Assembly: GCA_044507525.1 (NCBI GenBank)
Contig: JBIQJM010000116.1
Span: forward strand, 1-9,564
DNA: 9,564 nt
DNA from: Zeimonas sp044507525
GTDB lineage: Bacteria; Pseudomonadota; Gammaproteobacteria; Burkholderiales; Burkholderiaceae_E
Direction: 5' to 3'
Under the pieces are notes generated by a model that was given only the letters and a program-made list of their open reading frames with translations, ran no database searches and had not been told where the DNA came from. Numbering within the stretch: the first letter of the stretch is position 1; each line of letters starts with the position of its first letter. Position numbers and translations under genes: made by a program. Shown here piece by piece: positions 1 through 5,196 of the stretch.

Positions 1-7
1 AGGGCGT

Positions 8-28
8 CGCCCGCGCGTTTCGCGGGCG
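8..28. terminator. GC-rich hairpin after the minus-strand membrane operon
   Basis: A perfect 8-bp inverted repeat, CGCCCGCG (8-15) and CGCGGGCG (21-28), encloses a 5-nt loop. It lies 37 bp beyond the stop of the last gene of the minus-strand operon, where a transcript end would be expected. No T-run follows on either strand, so it is not a canonical intrinsic terminator. It may be a 3'-end stabilising hairpin or a stop shared with an unseen gene to the left. Confidence 0.35.
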
Positions 29-65
29 CGCCTTGCGGTCTCGGAGATTCCGGCGCGCGCCGGAG

Positions 66-350
66 CTACATCGACGGCCGGGGATCCGCAGCGCCGCCGG
101 TGCCGACGGTGCCGGGCAGCGCACCGCCTTCGCCTTCCCAGCGCTCGATGCGGTCGCGGCGCTCGTCGCGCCGGCGCCGCTCCTGCTCGTCCCGGTACAG
201 CGACTCCACGAGCTTCGCGCCGGCGACGACGCCCGCGAACAATGCGAGCGCCATCAGCACGGTGCCGGCACCTCCGCGCCCGTGTCCGTTCGCGTGCGCA
301 CGCTCGTGCCGCTCGCATTCGTGATGAGAGGCTTCGCGATGACGTTTCAT
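66..350 (-). CDS. Small His-rich single-span membrane protein, unassigned
   Basis: A 94-residue protein that I do not recognise. The first 27 residues are rich in His and Arg (eight His in the first 25, for example HREASHHECERH). One hydrophobic span follows at about 29-48 (VLMALALFAGVVAGAKLV), then a highly charged stretch at about 53-72 (RDEQERRRRDERRD), and a Gly/Pro-rich tail. It is the last gene of a four-gene minus-strand operon. Its ATG overlaps the stop of the preceding gene as ATGA (347-350), which implies translational coupling and supports this start. The coupling and the membrane span suggest that it works with, or is made alongside, the YqjE- and YqjD-like proteins encoded upstream. 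The His-rich end could bind metal, but no defined motif supports that. Codon use matches the neighbours. Confidence 0.7.
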   Translation of the reverse strand: MKRHREASHHECERHERAHANGHGRGGAGTVLMALALFAGVVAGAKLVESLYRDEQERRRRDERRDRIERWEGEGGALPGTVGTGGAADPRPSM

Positions 351-709
351 GGCGTTCGCGCGCGTGGGCGCGGGTTCGTGCGCGTCGCGTACTCGGGCGC
401 GACGACGGGCGATCGGTAGGTGGGCGGCTGCGAGGACATCATTGCGACGATGCGCGGAATGACGTTCGCGGCCAGCGGGAGCAGCACCGTGTAGTCGATC
501 GCCTTCGAGAGCCGCGAGCTCGAGCGCCGCCCGCGCCGCATCAGCAGTGCGCCGACGACCCCCACCGCGACCGCTGCCATGCCGATCTGCGCCAGGCGCG
601 GCGTGGCGCCGTTGCCCAGCACCTGTACCGCCGTGCGCACGTCGCGGTCGGCCGCCGCCACCGCCTGGTCGGCGCGCGCGAGTTTTTCTTCGTAGTCGAG
701 TTCCTTCAT
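347..709 (-). CDS. Small membrane protein in the yqjK position
   Basis: A 120-residue protein of unknown function. The N-terminus is charged and helix-prone (residues 1-30, YEEKLARADQAVAAADRD). A transmembrane segment runs about 41-57 (QIGMAAVAVGVVGALLM) and ends in a basic RRGRR cluster. A second weaker hydrophobic stretch lies at about 73-91, and the tail is Pro/Arg-rich and probably disordered. The ATG is preceded by GGAG with 7-nt spacing (complement of 717-720). It follows the holin-like gene by 13 bp and overlaps the next gene by 4 bp. In E. coli the third gene of yqjD-yqjE-yqjK is also a small membrane protein with a charged N-terminus. The position therefore suggests an analogue, but I see no sequence identity that would justify the name. 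Confidence 0.7.
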   Translation of the reverse strand: MKELDYEEKLARADQAVAAADRDVRTAVQVLGNGATPRLAQIGMAAVAVGVVGALLMRRGRRSSSRLSKAIDYTVLLPLAANVIPRIVAMMSSQPPTYRSPVVAPEYATRTNPRPRARTP

Positions 710-722
710 CCGCTCGCTCCGT

Positions 723-1199
723 CTAGCTGGCGCGCGGCGCGTCGGCCGTCGCGCCGGTGGCGTTCGTCGTGGCGCTGGCGTGCACGCCTTCGCCCGTGGG
801 AAGCGACGAAGCGCCGGGCGGATGCTTCACGTGCAGGTGCTTCAGCGTCGCGGGGAACAACAGCCGCTGCGCGAGCTTCTTCACCGCCAGCACGCAGATC
901 CACGCACCGATCAGGTTCGCCGCGATGACGATCAGGATGGCGAGCCACGGGGCGAGCCCCAGCTCCATCAGTCCCCAGGCGATCCCCCAGACGGCGACGA
1001 GCCAGGCCGAGATGCCGAGGATCGCGCCCAGCACGCCGACGAGCAGCATCTGCGCGAGCGCGATGCCGGCCCGTCGGCCTTCGAGCGCGACGAGTTCGAG
1101 GCGCGTGGTGAGCGATGCGCGCAGCGACTCGAACAGGTCGAGCACCGCCTCGCGCAGCGAGACGGTGCCCGGTGCCTGACCCGGATACCGGGCCGCCAC
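723..1199 (-). CDS. Phage holin family (superfamily III) / YqjE-like inner-membrane protein
   Basis: A 158-residue protein with the layout of the holin-superfamily-III/YqjE group: an amphipathic N-terminal helix (about 14-45, REAVLDLFESLRASLTTRLEL), two membrane spans (about 47-75 and 84-107), and a polar C-terminal tail. The tail, beyond about 125, is Ala/Thr/Gly-rich and looks disordered. The start is GTG, 3 bp after the stop of the DUF883 gene. GAGG (complement of 1209-1212) stands 9 nt ahead, inside the end of that gene, so the two are probably co-translated. Chromosomal members of this family are not lysis proteins; E. coli YqjE is an inner-membrane protein of poorly known role encoded next to the ribosome-associated YqjD. 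The family assignment rests on topology and gene order as much as on sequence, so the exact role is open. Confidence 0.78.
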   Translation of the reverse strand: MAARYPGQAPGTVSLREAVLDLFESLRASLTTRLELVALEGRRAGIALAQMLLVGVLGAILGISAWLVAVWGIAWGLMELGLAPWLAILIVIAANLIGAWICVLAVKKLAQRLLFPATLKHLHVKHPPGASSLPTGEGVHASATTNATGATADAPRAS

Positions 1200-1202
1200 G
1201 GC

Positions 1203-1568
1203 TCAGTGCCTCATGCGGCCGAGCAGCAGGCCGGCGACCGCCGCGATCCCGATCGCGGCGATCGGGTTCTCGCGTACGTAGTTGCGCGTCGTCTCCAGTG
1301 CCGCCTCGCCCGAGCCCTTCAGCTGGTCGGCCCGCTGCGAAACGCGATCGACCGCATGCGAGGCCTTCTCGCTGAGCGAGTCCATCGTCGGCTGCACCTT
1401 CTCGGTGAGACGCTCGACCGCTTCGTGTGCCTTGTCGGTCATCCCGTGCGCCTTGTCGGCCATCCGGTCGGCTGTCTGATCCGCTTTCCTTGCCATCTCG
1501 TCCGCGGTCGGAAACGAACCCGCGTTCGGCGTGGTCGCTCCCCCGCTGCTGTGTGTGCCGGTCTGCAT
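1203..1568 (-). CDS. DUF883 / ElaB-YqjD-type membrane-anchored protein
   Basis: A 121-residue protein. Residues 22-90 form a long Ala/Lys/Asp/Glu-rich helix with repeating ADK/ADR units (ADRMADKAHGMTDKAHEAVE), like coiled-coil or LEA-like repeats. The end is a C-terminal membrane anchor (about 101-118, NPIAAIGIAAVAGLLLG) followed by RMRH, preceded by the YVRENP junction typical of the ElaB/YqjD/DUF883 family. In E. coli, YqjD is a stationary-phase inner-membrane protein that binds ribosomes through its N-terminal part. That role is known for the family and only inferred here. The reading frame stays open far upstream, but the ATG at 1568 has AAGGAG at 6-nt spacing and is the natural start. 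It is the first gene of the four-gene minus-strand operon and is divergent from the phasin-like gene. Confidence 0.85.
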   Translation of the reverse strand: MQTGTHSSGGATTPNAGSFPTADEMARKADQTADRMADKAHGMTDKAHEAVERLTEKVQPTMDSLSEKASHAVDRVSQRADQLKGSGEAALETTRNYVRENPIAAIGIAAVAGLLLGRMRH

Positions 1569-1574
1569 GCTGCG

Positions 1575-1580
1575 CTCCTT
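1575..1580 (-). promoter_or_regulatory. Shine-Dalgarno site that fixes the DUF883 start
   Basis: The minus strand carries a perfect AAGGAG, 6 nt before the ATG at 1566-1568. The frame is open upstream to beyond position 2100, so this site rather than ORF length decides the start. The rest of the 137-bp divergent gap (1569-1705) should hold promoters for both directions, but I could not pick out convincing -35/-10 pairs. Confidence 0.75.
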
Positions 1581-1705
1581 CGAGTTGACGTGAACGGTGG
1601 CCAGTGCGGCATCTGCGGTGCAAGTCGGATGCCTGAGCGCGAAGGGGGCAACCACGCGCCGCCCTGGCGAAACGTGCAACGATCCGTACGGAAGAGGAAC
1701 GATCG

Positions 1706-2188
1706 ATGATGCAACGGAAACGAACGAAGCGAAAGCGCGGCAGTGCGGCTCGCCCGGCGGACGCCTTCGCCGCCGCCTGGCCGTGGGCGCGCGCGTGGTC
1801 GCGCTGGCTGGAGATCGGCTGGGCCGCCCCGCAGGTGGTCGCGCACCGCACGCAGCGCATGCTGCGCAGCGGGCCGCTTCCGAGCGCGGTCGACCGCGTC
1901 GAGTTCCGTCGCATGGTCGACGAGAAGGGGGAAGCCTGGTTGGAGTCGACGCTGCAGATGTCGGCCGAAGCATGGAAAGTGTGGTTCGCGATCGTCGAGT
2001 CGGCGATGCGCCCGTGGTGGCTCGCGTCGCCCGGGTCGTTGCGCGGCACCGCGTCTCGTTCGCCGTACTGCGGCGCCGCCCGCCGCTGGGCGAAGGCCGC
2101 CCCGCACATCGTCTACGCCGGGCTCGGCCCCGTCCACCGGCGCGCAACCGCGAACGCCCGCCGTCTCGCCCGCCCGAAGGCGCGCTGA
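1706..2188 (+). CDS. Polyhydroxyalkanoate granule-associated phasin-like protein
   Basis: A 160-residue basic protein resembling the Burkholderiales 'PHA granule-associated phasin' group as I remember it. The shared features are a basic N-terminus (MMQRKRTKRKR), a segment with PQVVAHRTQRML then GPLP at about 42-59 followed by DRVEFRRMVDEKGEA (63-77), a helical middle rich in Trp and Ala, and the ending GLGPVHRRATANARRL (139-154). Members are thought to sit on the surface of polyester storage granules; that function is inferred from family resemblance. The middle part (about 105-130) lacks the long Ala-rich helix I would expect, so this is a compact or divergent member. The start has GAGGA (1694-1698) with 7-nt spacing. 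The first two codons are both ATG and either could initiate. It is divergent from the membrane-protein operon and convergent with folE, 19 bp apart. No PHA synthase gene is in view. Confidence 0.65.
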   Translation: MMQRKRTKRKRGSAARPADAFAAAWPWARAWSRWLEIGWAAPQVVAHRTQRMLRSGPLPSAVDRVEFRRMVDEKGEAWLESTLQMSAEAWKVWFAIVESAMRPWWLASPGSLRGTASRSPYCGAARRWAKAAPHIVYAGLGPVHRRATANARRLARPKAR

Positions 2189-2207
2189 AGTCGGCTTCGT
2201 CCCTTCG

Positions 2208-2780
2208 TCACCGATCCAGCGCCAGCAACTCCGTTCGCATCCCCAGGTTGGTCAGCAGCTCGCCGAGCATCGCCGACGTCACCGTCTCCTCGCCGATCGC
2301 CCGGATGCCGCGGCTCTCCATGCACAGGTGCCGGCAGCGGACGACGACGCCGACGGCCGCCGGCGACAGGTGCGACATCAGCGCGTCGGCGATCTGACGT
2401 GTCAGCCGCTCCTGCACCTGCAGCCGCTTGGCGAAGCAGTCGACCAGGCGCGTGAGCTTCGACAGCCCGACGATGCGGCCGTCCGGCACGTAGCCGACGG
2501 TGGCGGTTCCGAAGAACGGCGCGAGGTGGTGCTCGCAGTGGCTGTAGACGGGGATCCTGCGCACGACGATCAGCTCGTTGTACTGCTCGGCGCCGTCCTC
2601 GAAGACCTTCAGGATGTCGGCGGGATCCTGCAGGTAGCCCGAAGTCCAGTGCTCCCACGCGCGCGAGACCCGGGCAGGCGTCTCGCGCAGGCCCGGCCGG
2701 TCGGGATCCTCGTGCAGGTTGCGCAGCAGCCGACGCCAGTCTTCGTGCGTGAACGGCCGATCCTCCGATGCGTCGCCCAT
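2208..2780 (-). CDS. folE: GTP cyclohydrolase I
   Basis: A 190-residue enzyme that converts GTP to 7,8-dihydroneopterin triphosphate and formate, the first step of tetrahydrofolate synthesis. The zinc and catalytic residues are present: SHCEHH with Cys82, His84 and His85, and the second cysteine Cys153 in RHLCMESRG. The substrate-site segment VGLSKLTRLVD (104-114) and the following KRLQVQERLT (118-127) match the family closely. The length is that of the short bacterial form; E. coli FolE is about 222 residues. The start ATG has GGGAGG at 10-nt spacing (complement of 2791-2796), and a TAGACT -10-like box lies at the complement of 2811-2816, without a good -35. The gene is divergent from the AraC-type regulator (118-bp gap) and convergent with the phasin-like gene. 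No other folate genes are in the window. Confidence 0.96.
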   Translation of the reverse strand: MGDASEDRPFTHEDWRRLLRNLHEDPDRPGLRETPARVSRAWEHWTSGYLQDPADILKVFEDGAEQYNELIVVRRIPVYSHCEHHLAPFFGTATVGYVPDGRIVGLSKLTRLVDCFAKRLQVQERLTRQIADALMSHLSPAAVGVVVRCRHLCMESRGIRAIGEETVTSAMLGELLTNLGMRTELLALDR

Positions 2781-2866
2781 GCTCGTCGCCCCTCCCGTCG
2801 AAAAGCGAAGAGTCTAATCCGGCGCAGCAACTCGAACGCGCTGGCGCCCGGCGGGAAACGGTGGAC

Positions 2867-2872
2867 TAGAAT
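2867..2872 (+). promoter_or_regulatory. Possible -10 box for the AraC-type regulator
   Basis: TAGAAT (five of six matches to TATAAT) lies 26 nt before the regulator's ATG, giving a leader of about 20 nt. No recognisable -35 stands 16-18 bp upstream (the sequence there is all G/C). There is no Shine-Dalgarno between the box and the ATG. The same hexamer precedes hemE. Confidence 0.4.
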
Positions 2873-2898
2873 GCCGACTCATCCGCCCGGCCCCGCGC

Positions 2899-3765
2899 AT
2901 GTCCGATCGCCTGTCGAGTCTCCTCGCGCGTTTCAGTCCACGTGCCCGCGTCGATCGCAGCGGGTCCCTGCAATCCACCATCCGTTTCGGCGACGACGGC
3001 GACGCCGGCCGGCTGCACCTGCTGCGCGCCGGCGTCGTGCGTTCGCTGCACCCGGGCTGGTCTCCGCTGAAGCTCGCGCGCGCGTCGCTGCTGTTCTATC
3101 CGCGCCCGTTCGCGCACGAACTGCATCCCGACGAGGCGGCGCAGGCCGACATGGTGAGCGCGTCGATCCATTTCGACGGCGGGTCGGTCGGGCCGCTCGC
3201 CGCCGCGCTGCCGCCGGTGCTCGTCCTGCCGCTGGAGGCGCTCGGCGACGCGCAGCCGACCATTGCGCAGCTCTTCGCCGAAGCCGACCGCACGCTGTGC
3301 GGTCGACAGGTGGCGCTCGATCGGCTGTGCGAGCTGCTGCTCGTGCAGGTGCTGCGTCACGTGATCGACCAGGGGCTGGTCGGCACCGGAATGCTGGCCG
3401 GGCTCGCCGACGCGCGCCTGTCGAAGGCGCTGGTCGTGCTGCACGACGAGCCCGAGCGCGACTGGCACCTGGAGGACCTGGCGGCGGTCGCCGGGATGTC
3501 GCGTGCCCGCTTCGCCGCCCGCTTCAAGCAGGTGCTGGGGCTGGCGCCGGGCGAGTACCTGACGCGCTGGCGCATCGCGCTCGCGCAGCACCTGCTGCAG
3601 CAGGGGCGCGCCGTGAAGCAGGTCGCCGGCGAGGTCGGCTACGCGAGCCCGGCCGCGCTCGGACGCGTGTTCGTCACGCGCACGGGGGCCACGCCGAAGG
3701 CCTGGGCGAACACGCGCAACGGCAACGCCGCCGAGGCGCGCGGCGCGGCCGCGCCCAGCGGTTAG
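2899..3765 (+). CDS. AraC-family transcriptional regulator with N-terminal cupin domain
   Basis: A 288-residue DNA-binding regulator. Residues about 3-155 fit the cupin_6-type sensing domain of AraC relatives (DRLSSLLA at the start, ASLLFYPRPFAHEL at 62-75). The C-terminal AraC/XylS domain (about 172-270) carries both helix-turn-helix units: LEDLAAVAGMSRARFAARFK (191-210), and VKQVAGEVGYASPAALGRVF (239-258) followed by GATPKAW. Such proteins usually sense a small molecule and often control a neighbouring gene; the effector cannot be read from the sequence. The gene is divergent from folE and ends 9 bp before hemE. Its stop codon TAG is part of the TAGAAT box ahead of hemE. The start lacks a Shine-Dalgarno, but the residues right after it already look like the family N-terminus, so the ATG is credible. 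The last 17 residues are a Gly/Ala-rich tail. Confidence 0.92.
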   Translation: MSDRLSSLLARFSPRARVDRSGSLQSTIRFGDDGDAGRLHLLRAGVVRSLHPGWSPLKLARASLLFYPRPFAHELHPDEAAQADMVSASIHFDGGSVGPLAAALPPVLVLPLEALGDAQPTIAQLFAEADRTLCGRQVALDRLCELLLVQVLRHVIDQGLVGTGMLAGLADARLSKALVVLHDEPERDWHLEDLAAVAGMSRARFAARFKQVLGLAPGEYLTRWRIALAQHLLQQGRAVKQVAGEVGYASPAALGRVFVTRTGATPKAWANTRNGNAAEARGAAAPSG

Positions 3766-3768
3766 AAT
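3763..3768 (+). promoter_or_regulatory. Possible -10 box predicting a leaderless hemE mRNA
   Basis: TAGAAT ends 6 nt before the hemE GTG codon, so transcription from it would begin at or next to the start codon. It shares its first three bases with the stop codon of the regulator gene. There is no -35 match upstream (GC-only sequence) and no Shine-Dalgarno before the GTG, which fits leaderless translation or read-through from the upstream gene. Confidence 0.4.
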
Positions 3769-3774
3769 CGGTCG

Positions 3775-4869
3775 GTGCACGAACTCGCCAACGACACCTT
3801 CCTGCGCGCGCTGCGGCGCCAGCCCACCGAATACACGCCGATCTGGCTGATGCGCCAGGCAGGGCGGTATCTGCCGGAGTACAACGAGACGCGCAAGCGC
3901 GCGGGCAGCTTCCTTGCGCTGTGCAAGAACCCGGAGCTCGCCTGCGAAGTCACGCTGCAGCCGCTCGAGCGTTTTCCGCTCGATGCGGCGATCCTCTTCT
4001 CCGACATCCTCACGATTCCCGACGCGATGGGCCTGGGGCTGTACTTCGCCGAGGGCGAAGGCCCGCGCTTCGAGCGTCCGGTGTGCGACGAGAAGGCGGT
4101 CGCGCAGCTCGCCGTGCCCGATCCTGCGGACGAATTGCGCTACGTCACCGACGCGGTGCGCACGATCCGCTCGGCGCTGGCCGGCCGCGTGCCGCTGATC
4201 GGCTTCGCCGGCAGCCCGTGGACCCTGGCCTGCTACATGGTCGAAGGCGGGGCGAGCAGCGATTTCCGGCGCATCAAGACGATGCTCTACCAGCGCCCCG
4301 ACCTGCTCGAGCGCATCGTCTCGGTCAACGCCGACGCGGTCGCCGCATACCTGAATGCGCAGATCGAAGCGGGCGCGCAGGTGCTGATGCTCTTCGATTC
4401 ATGGGGAGGCGCGCTCGCCGACGGTGCGTTCCAGCGCTTCTCGCTCGAGCCGATGCGGCGCGTGCTGCGCGCGCTGCGCACCGTGCCCGATCCGCTCGCC
4501 GCCGGCGGCGGAACGCGCATCCCGACGATCGTCTTCACGAAGGGCGGCGGCCAGTGGCTCGACGAGCTCGCCGATCTCGGCTGCGACGCGCTCGGCGTCG
4601 ACTGGACGGTGAACCTCGCGCGTGCGCGCGAACGCGTCGGCGCGCGCTGCGCCGTGCAGGGTAACCTCGATCCGATGGTCCTGATGGCCGGCGAAGAGGC
4701 GGTCCGCCGGGAGGCGCAAAAGGTGCTCGACTCCTTCGGCGCGCCGACGCCGGGGCACGGCCACGTCTTCAACCTCGGGCACGGAATCGTCCAGTTCACG
4801 CCGCCCGAGAATGTCGCGGCGCTCGTCGACGCCGTCCACACGCACAGCCGACGATTGCGCGCGTCCTGA
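3775..4869 (+). CDS. hemE: Uroporphyrinogen decarboxylase
   Basis: A 364-residue cytosolic enzyme that removes four carboxyl groups from uroporphyrinogen III to give coproporphyrinogen III in haem synthesis. Key family segments are present: PIWLMRQAGRYLPEY (22-36) with the substrate-binding Arg27 and Arg31, FSDIL with Asp77, GFAGSPWTLACYMVEGG (143-159) with Tyr154, FDSWGG (207-212), and NLGHGI with His336. The length is normal for the family. The start is GTG; the residues after it (HELANDTFLRALRRQPT) align with the usual N-terminus, and no ATG exists nearby upstream. No Shine-Dalgarno precedes it, and a TAGAAT box sits 6 nt upstream. It follows the AraC-type gene by 9 bp and may also be read from that promoter. 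Downstream lies the 327-bp gap before priA. Confidence 0.97.
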   Translation: MHELANDTFLRALRRQPTEYTPIWLMRQAGRYLPEYNETRKRAGSFLALCKNPELACEVTLQPLERFPLDAAILFSDILTIPDAMGLGLYFAEGEGPRFERPVCDEKAVAQLAVPDPADELRYVTDAVRTIRSALAGRVPLIGFAGSPWTLACYMVEGGASSDFRRIKTMLYQRPDLLERIVSVNADAVAAYLNAQIEAGAQVLMLFDSWGGALADGAFQRFSLEPMRRVLRALRTVPDPLAAGGGTRIPTIVFTKGGGQWLDELADLGCDALGVDWTVNLARARERVGARCAVQGNLDPMVLMAGEEAVRREAQKVLDSFGAPTPGHGHVFNLGHGIVQFTPPENVAALVDAVHTHSRRLRAS

Positions 4870-4875
4870 ACGGCT

Positions 4876-4889
4876 GCGCACCGGTGCGC
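4876..4889. repeat. 14-bp perfect palindrome after hemE
   Basis: GCGCACCGGTGCGC is a perfect palindrome starting 6 bp after the hemE stop. In RNA it could fold as a 5-bp stem with a CCGG loop, but no T-run follows, so it is at best a weak terminator. It could equally be a protein-binding site. Confidence 0.5.
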
Positions 4890-4941
4890 TCATTGCCGGA
4901 ATCGTGGAAAACGGACCCTCCGATAGCGGGTGACCGCTGAC

Positions 4942-4950
4942 TTATGCACA
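4942..4950 (+). promoter_or_regulatory. Perfect-consensus DnaA box
   Basis: TTATGCACA matches the DnaA-box consensus TTATNCACA at every position. It is flanked on each side, within 3-4 bp, by an AGCGG-loop-CCGCT inverted repeat (4925-4938 and 4953-4967). A single 9-mer of this degeneracy can occur by chance, but it shares the gap with two one-mismatch boxes. DnaA binding is inferred. Confidence 0.5.
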
Positions 4951-5035
4951 GAAGCGGCCGGACCGCTGCAGTGCTGCGCGGAATGCTCGGGTCGCGCGGA
5001 GGGGATTCCCAAGTACTTGATTTTGCAGGGGTTGA

Positions 5036-5058
5036 GGTTGCTGAAAAAATGAGCAACC
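5036..5058. other. Hairpin with A-rich loop
   Basis: The arms GGTTGCT (5036-5042) and AGCAACC (5052-5058) pair perfectly over 7 bp around a 9-nt loop containing six consecutive A. No T-run follows on either strand, so it is not an intrinsic terminator. It lies midway between hemE and priA in the AT-richer part of the gap. Confidence 0.4.
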
Positions 5059-5105
5059 CACGCCGAAGCCCGATACTGCGGGCACCTGCGACGGCTGTCG
5101 ACGCT

Positions 5106-5140
5106 TTGTTCACAGTTTTGTCCACAGCTTTTGTGAACGA
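5106..5140. promoter_or_regulatory. Tandem DnaA-box-like repeats with an inverted half, upstream of priA
   Basis: TTGTTCACA (5106-5114) and TTGTCCACA (5118-5126) are direct repeats with a 12-bp period, each one mismatch from TTATNCACA. Both are followed by G. On the other strand TCGTTCACA (complement of 5132-5140) is a third, weaker copy with two mismatches. As a result GTTCACA (5108-5114) and TGTGAAC (5132-5138) form a 7-bp inverted repeat with a 17-nt spacer around the middle box. The group ends 56 bp before the priA start. This is the pattern expected of an initiator or repressor site, with DnaA as the obvious candidate; binding is inferred. Confidence 0.5.
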
Positions 5141-5196
5141 CTGCGAAAAGCGCTTTCGATGCAGTGAATTGAGCCCAGAACTTAAAGCAAAGTCTG

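Larger units (their letters stand above)
4870..5196. other. hemE-priA intergenic region with DnaA-box-like sites and palindromes
   Basis: This is the only stretch over 300 bp without a gene. It is clearly richer in A and T than the flanking genes, especially 5010-5055 and 5104-5190. From left to right it contains a 14-bp palindrome (4876-4889), two AGCGG/CCGCT hairpins around a perfect DnaA box (4925-4967), a 10-bp palindrome CAAGTACTTG (5010-5019), a GGTTGCT/AGCAACC hairpin (5036-5058), two tandem near-DnaA boxes with an opposing half (5106-5140), and a 10-bp palindrome AAAGCGCTTT (5147-5156). A small open frame crosses it (4944-5213), but it overlaps priA and shows no protein-like character. 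I could not identify a clear priA promoter or Shine-Dalgarno within it. Confidence 0.7.

Noticed and set aside
723..1199. A prophage or lysis cassette indicated by the holin-family gene
   Set aside because: No endolysin, spanin or other phage gene is near, and the gene sits in a yqjD-yqjE-like chromosomal operon where holin-III membership does not mean lysis.
1743..4664. A 973-codon plus-strand open frame spanning the phasin-like gene, folE, the regulator and most of hemE
   Set aside because: It runs across four well-supported genes in another frame, its translation is Arg/Ala/Pro-rich without domain character, and long open shadow frames are expected at this G+C.
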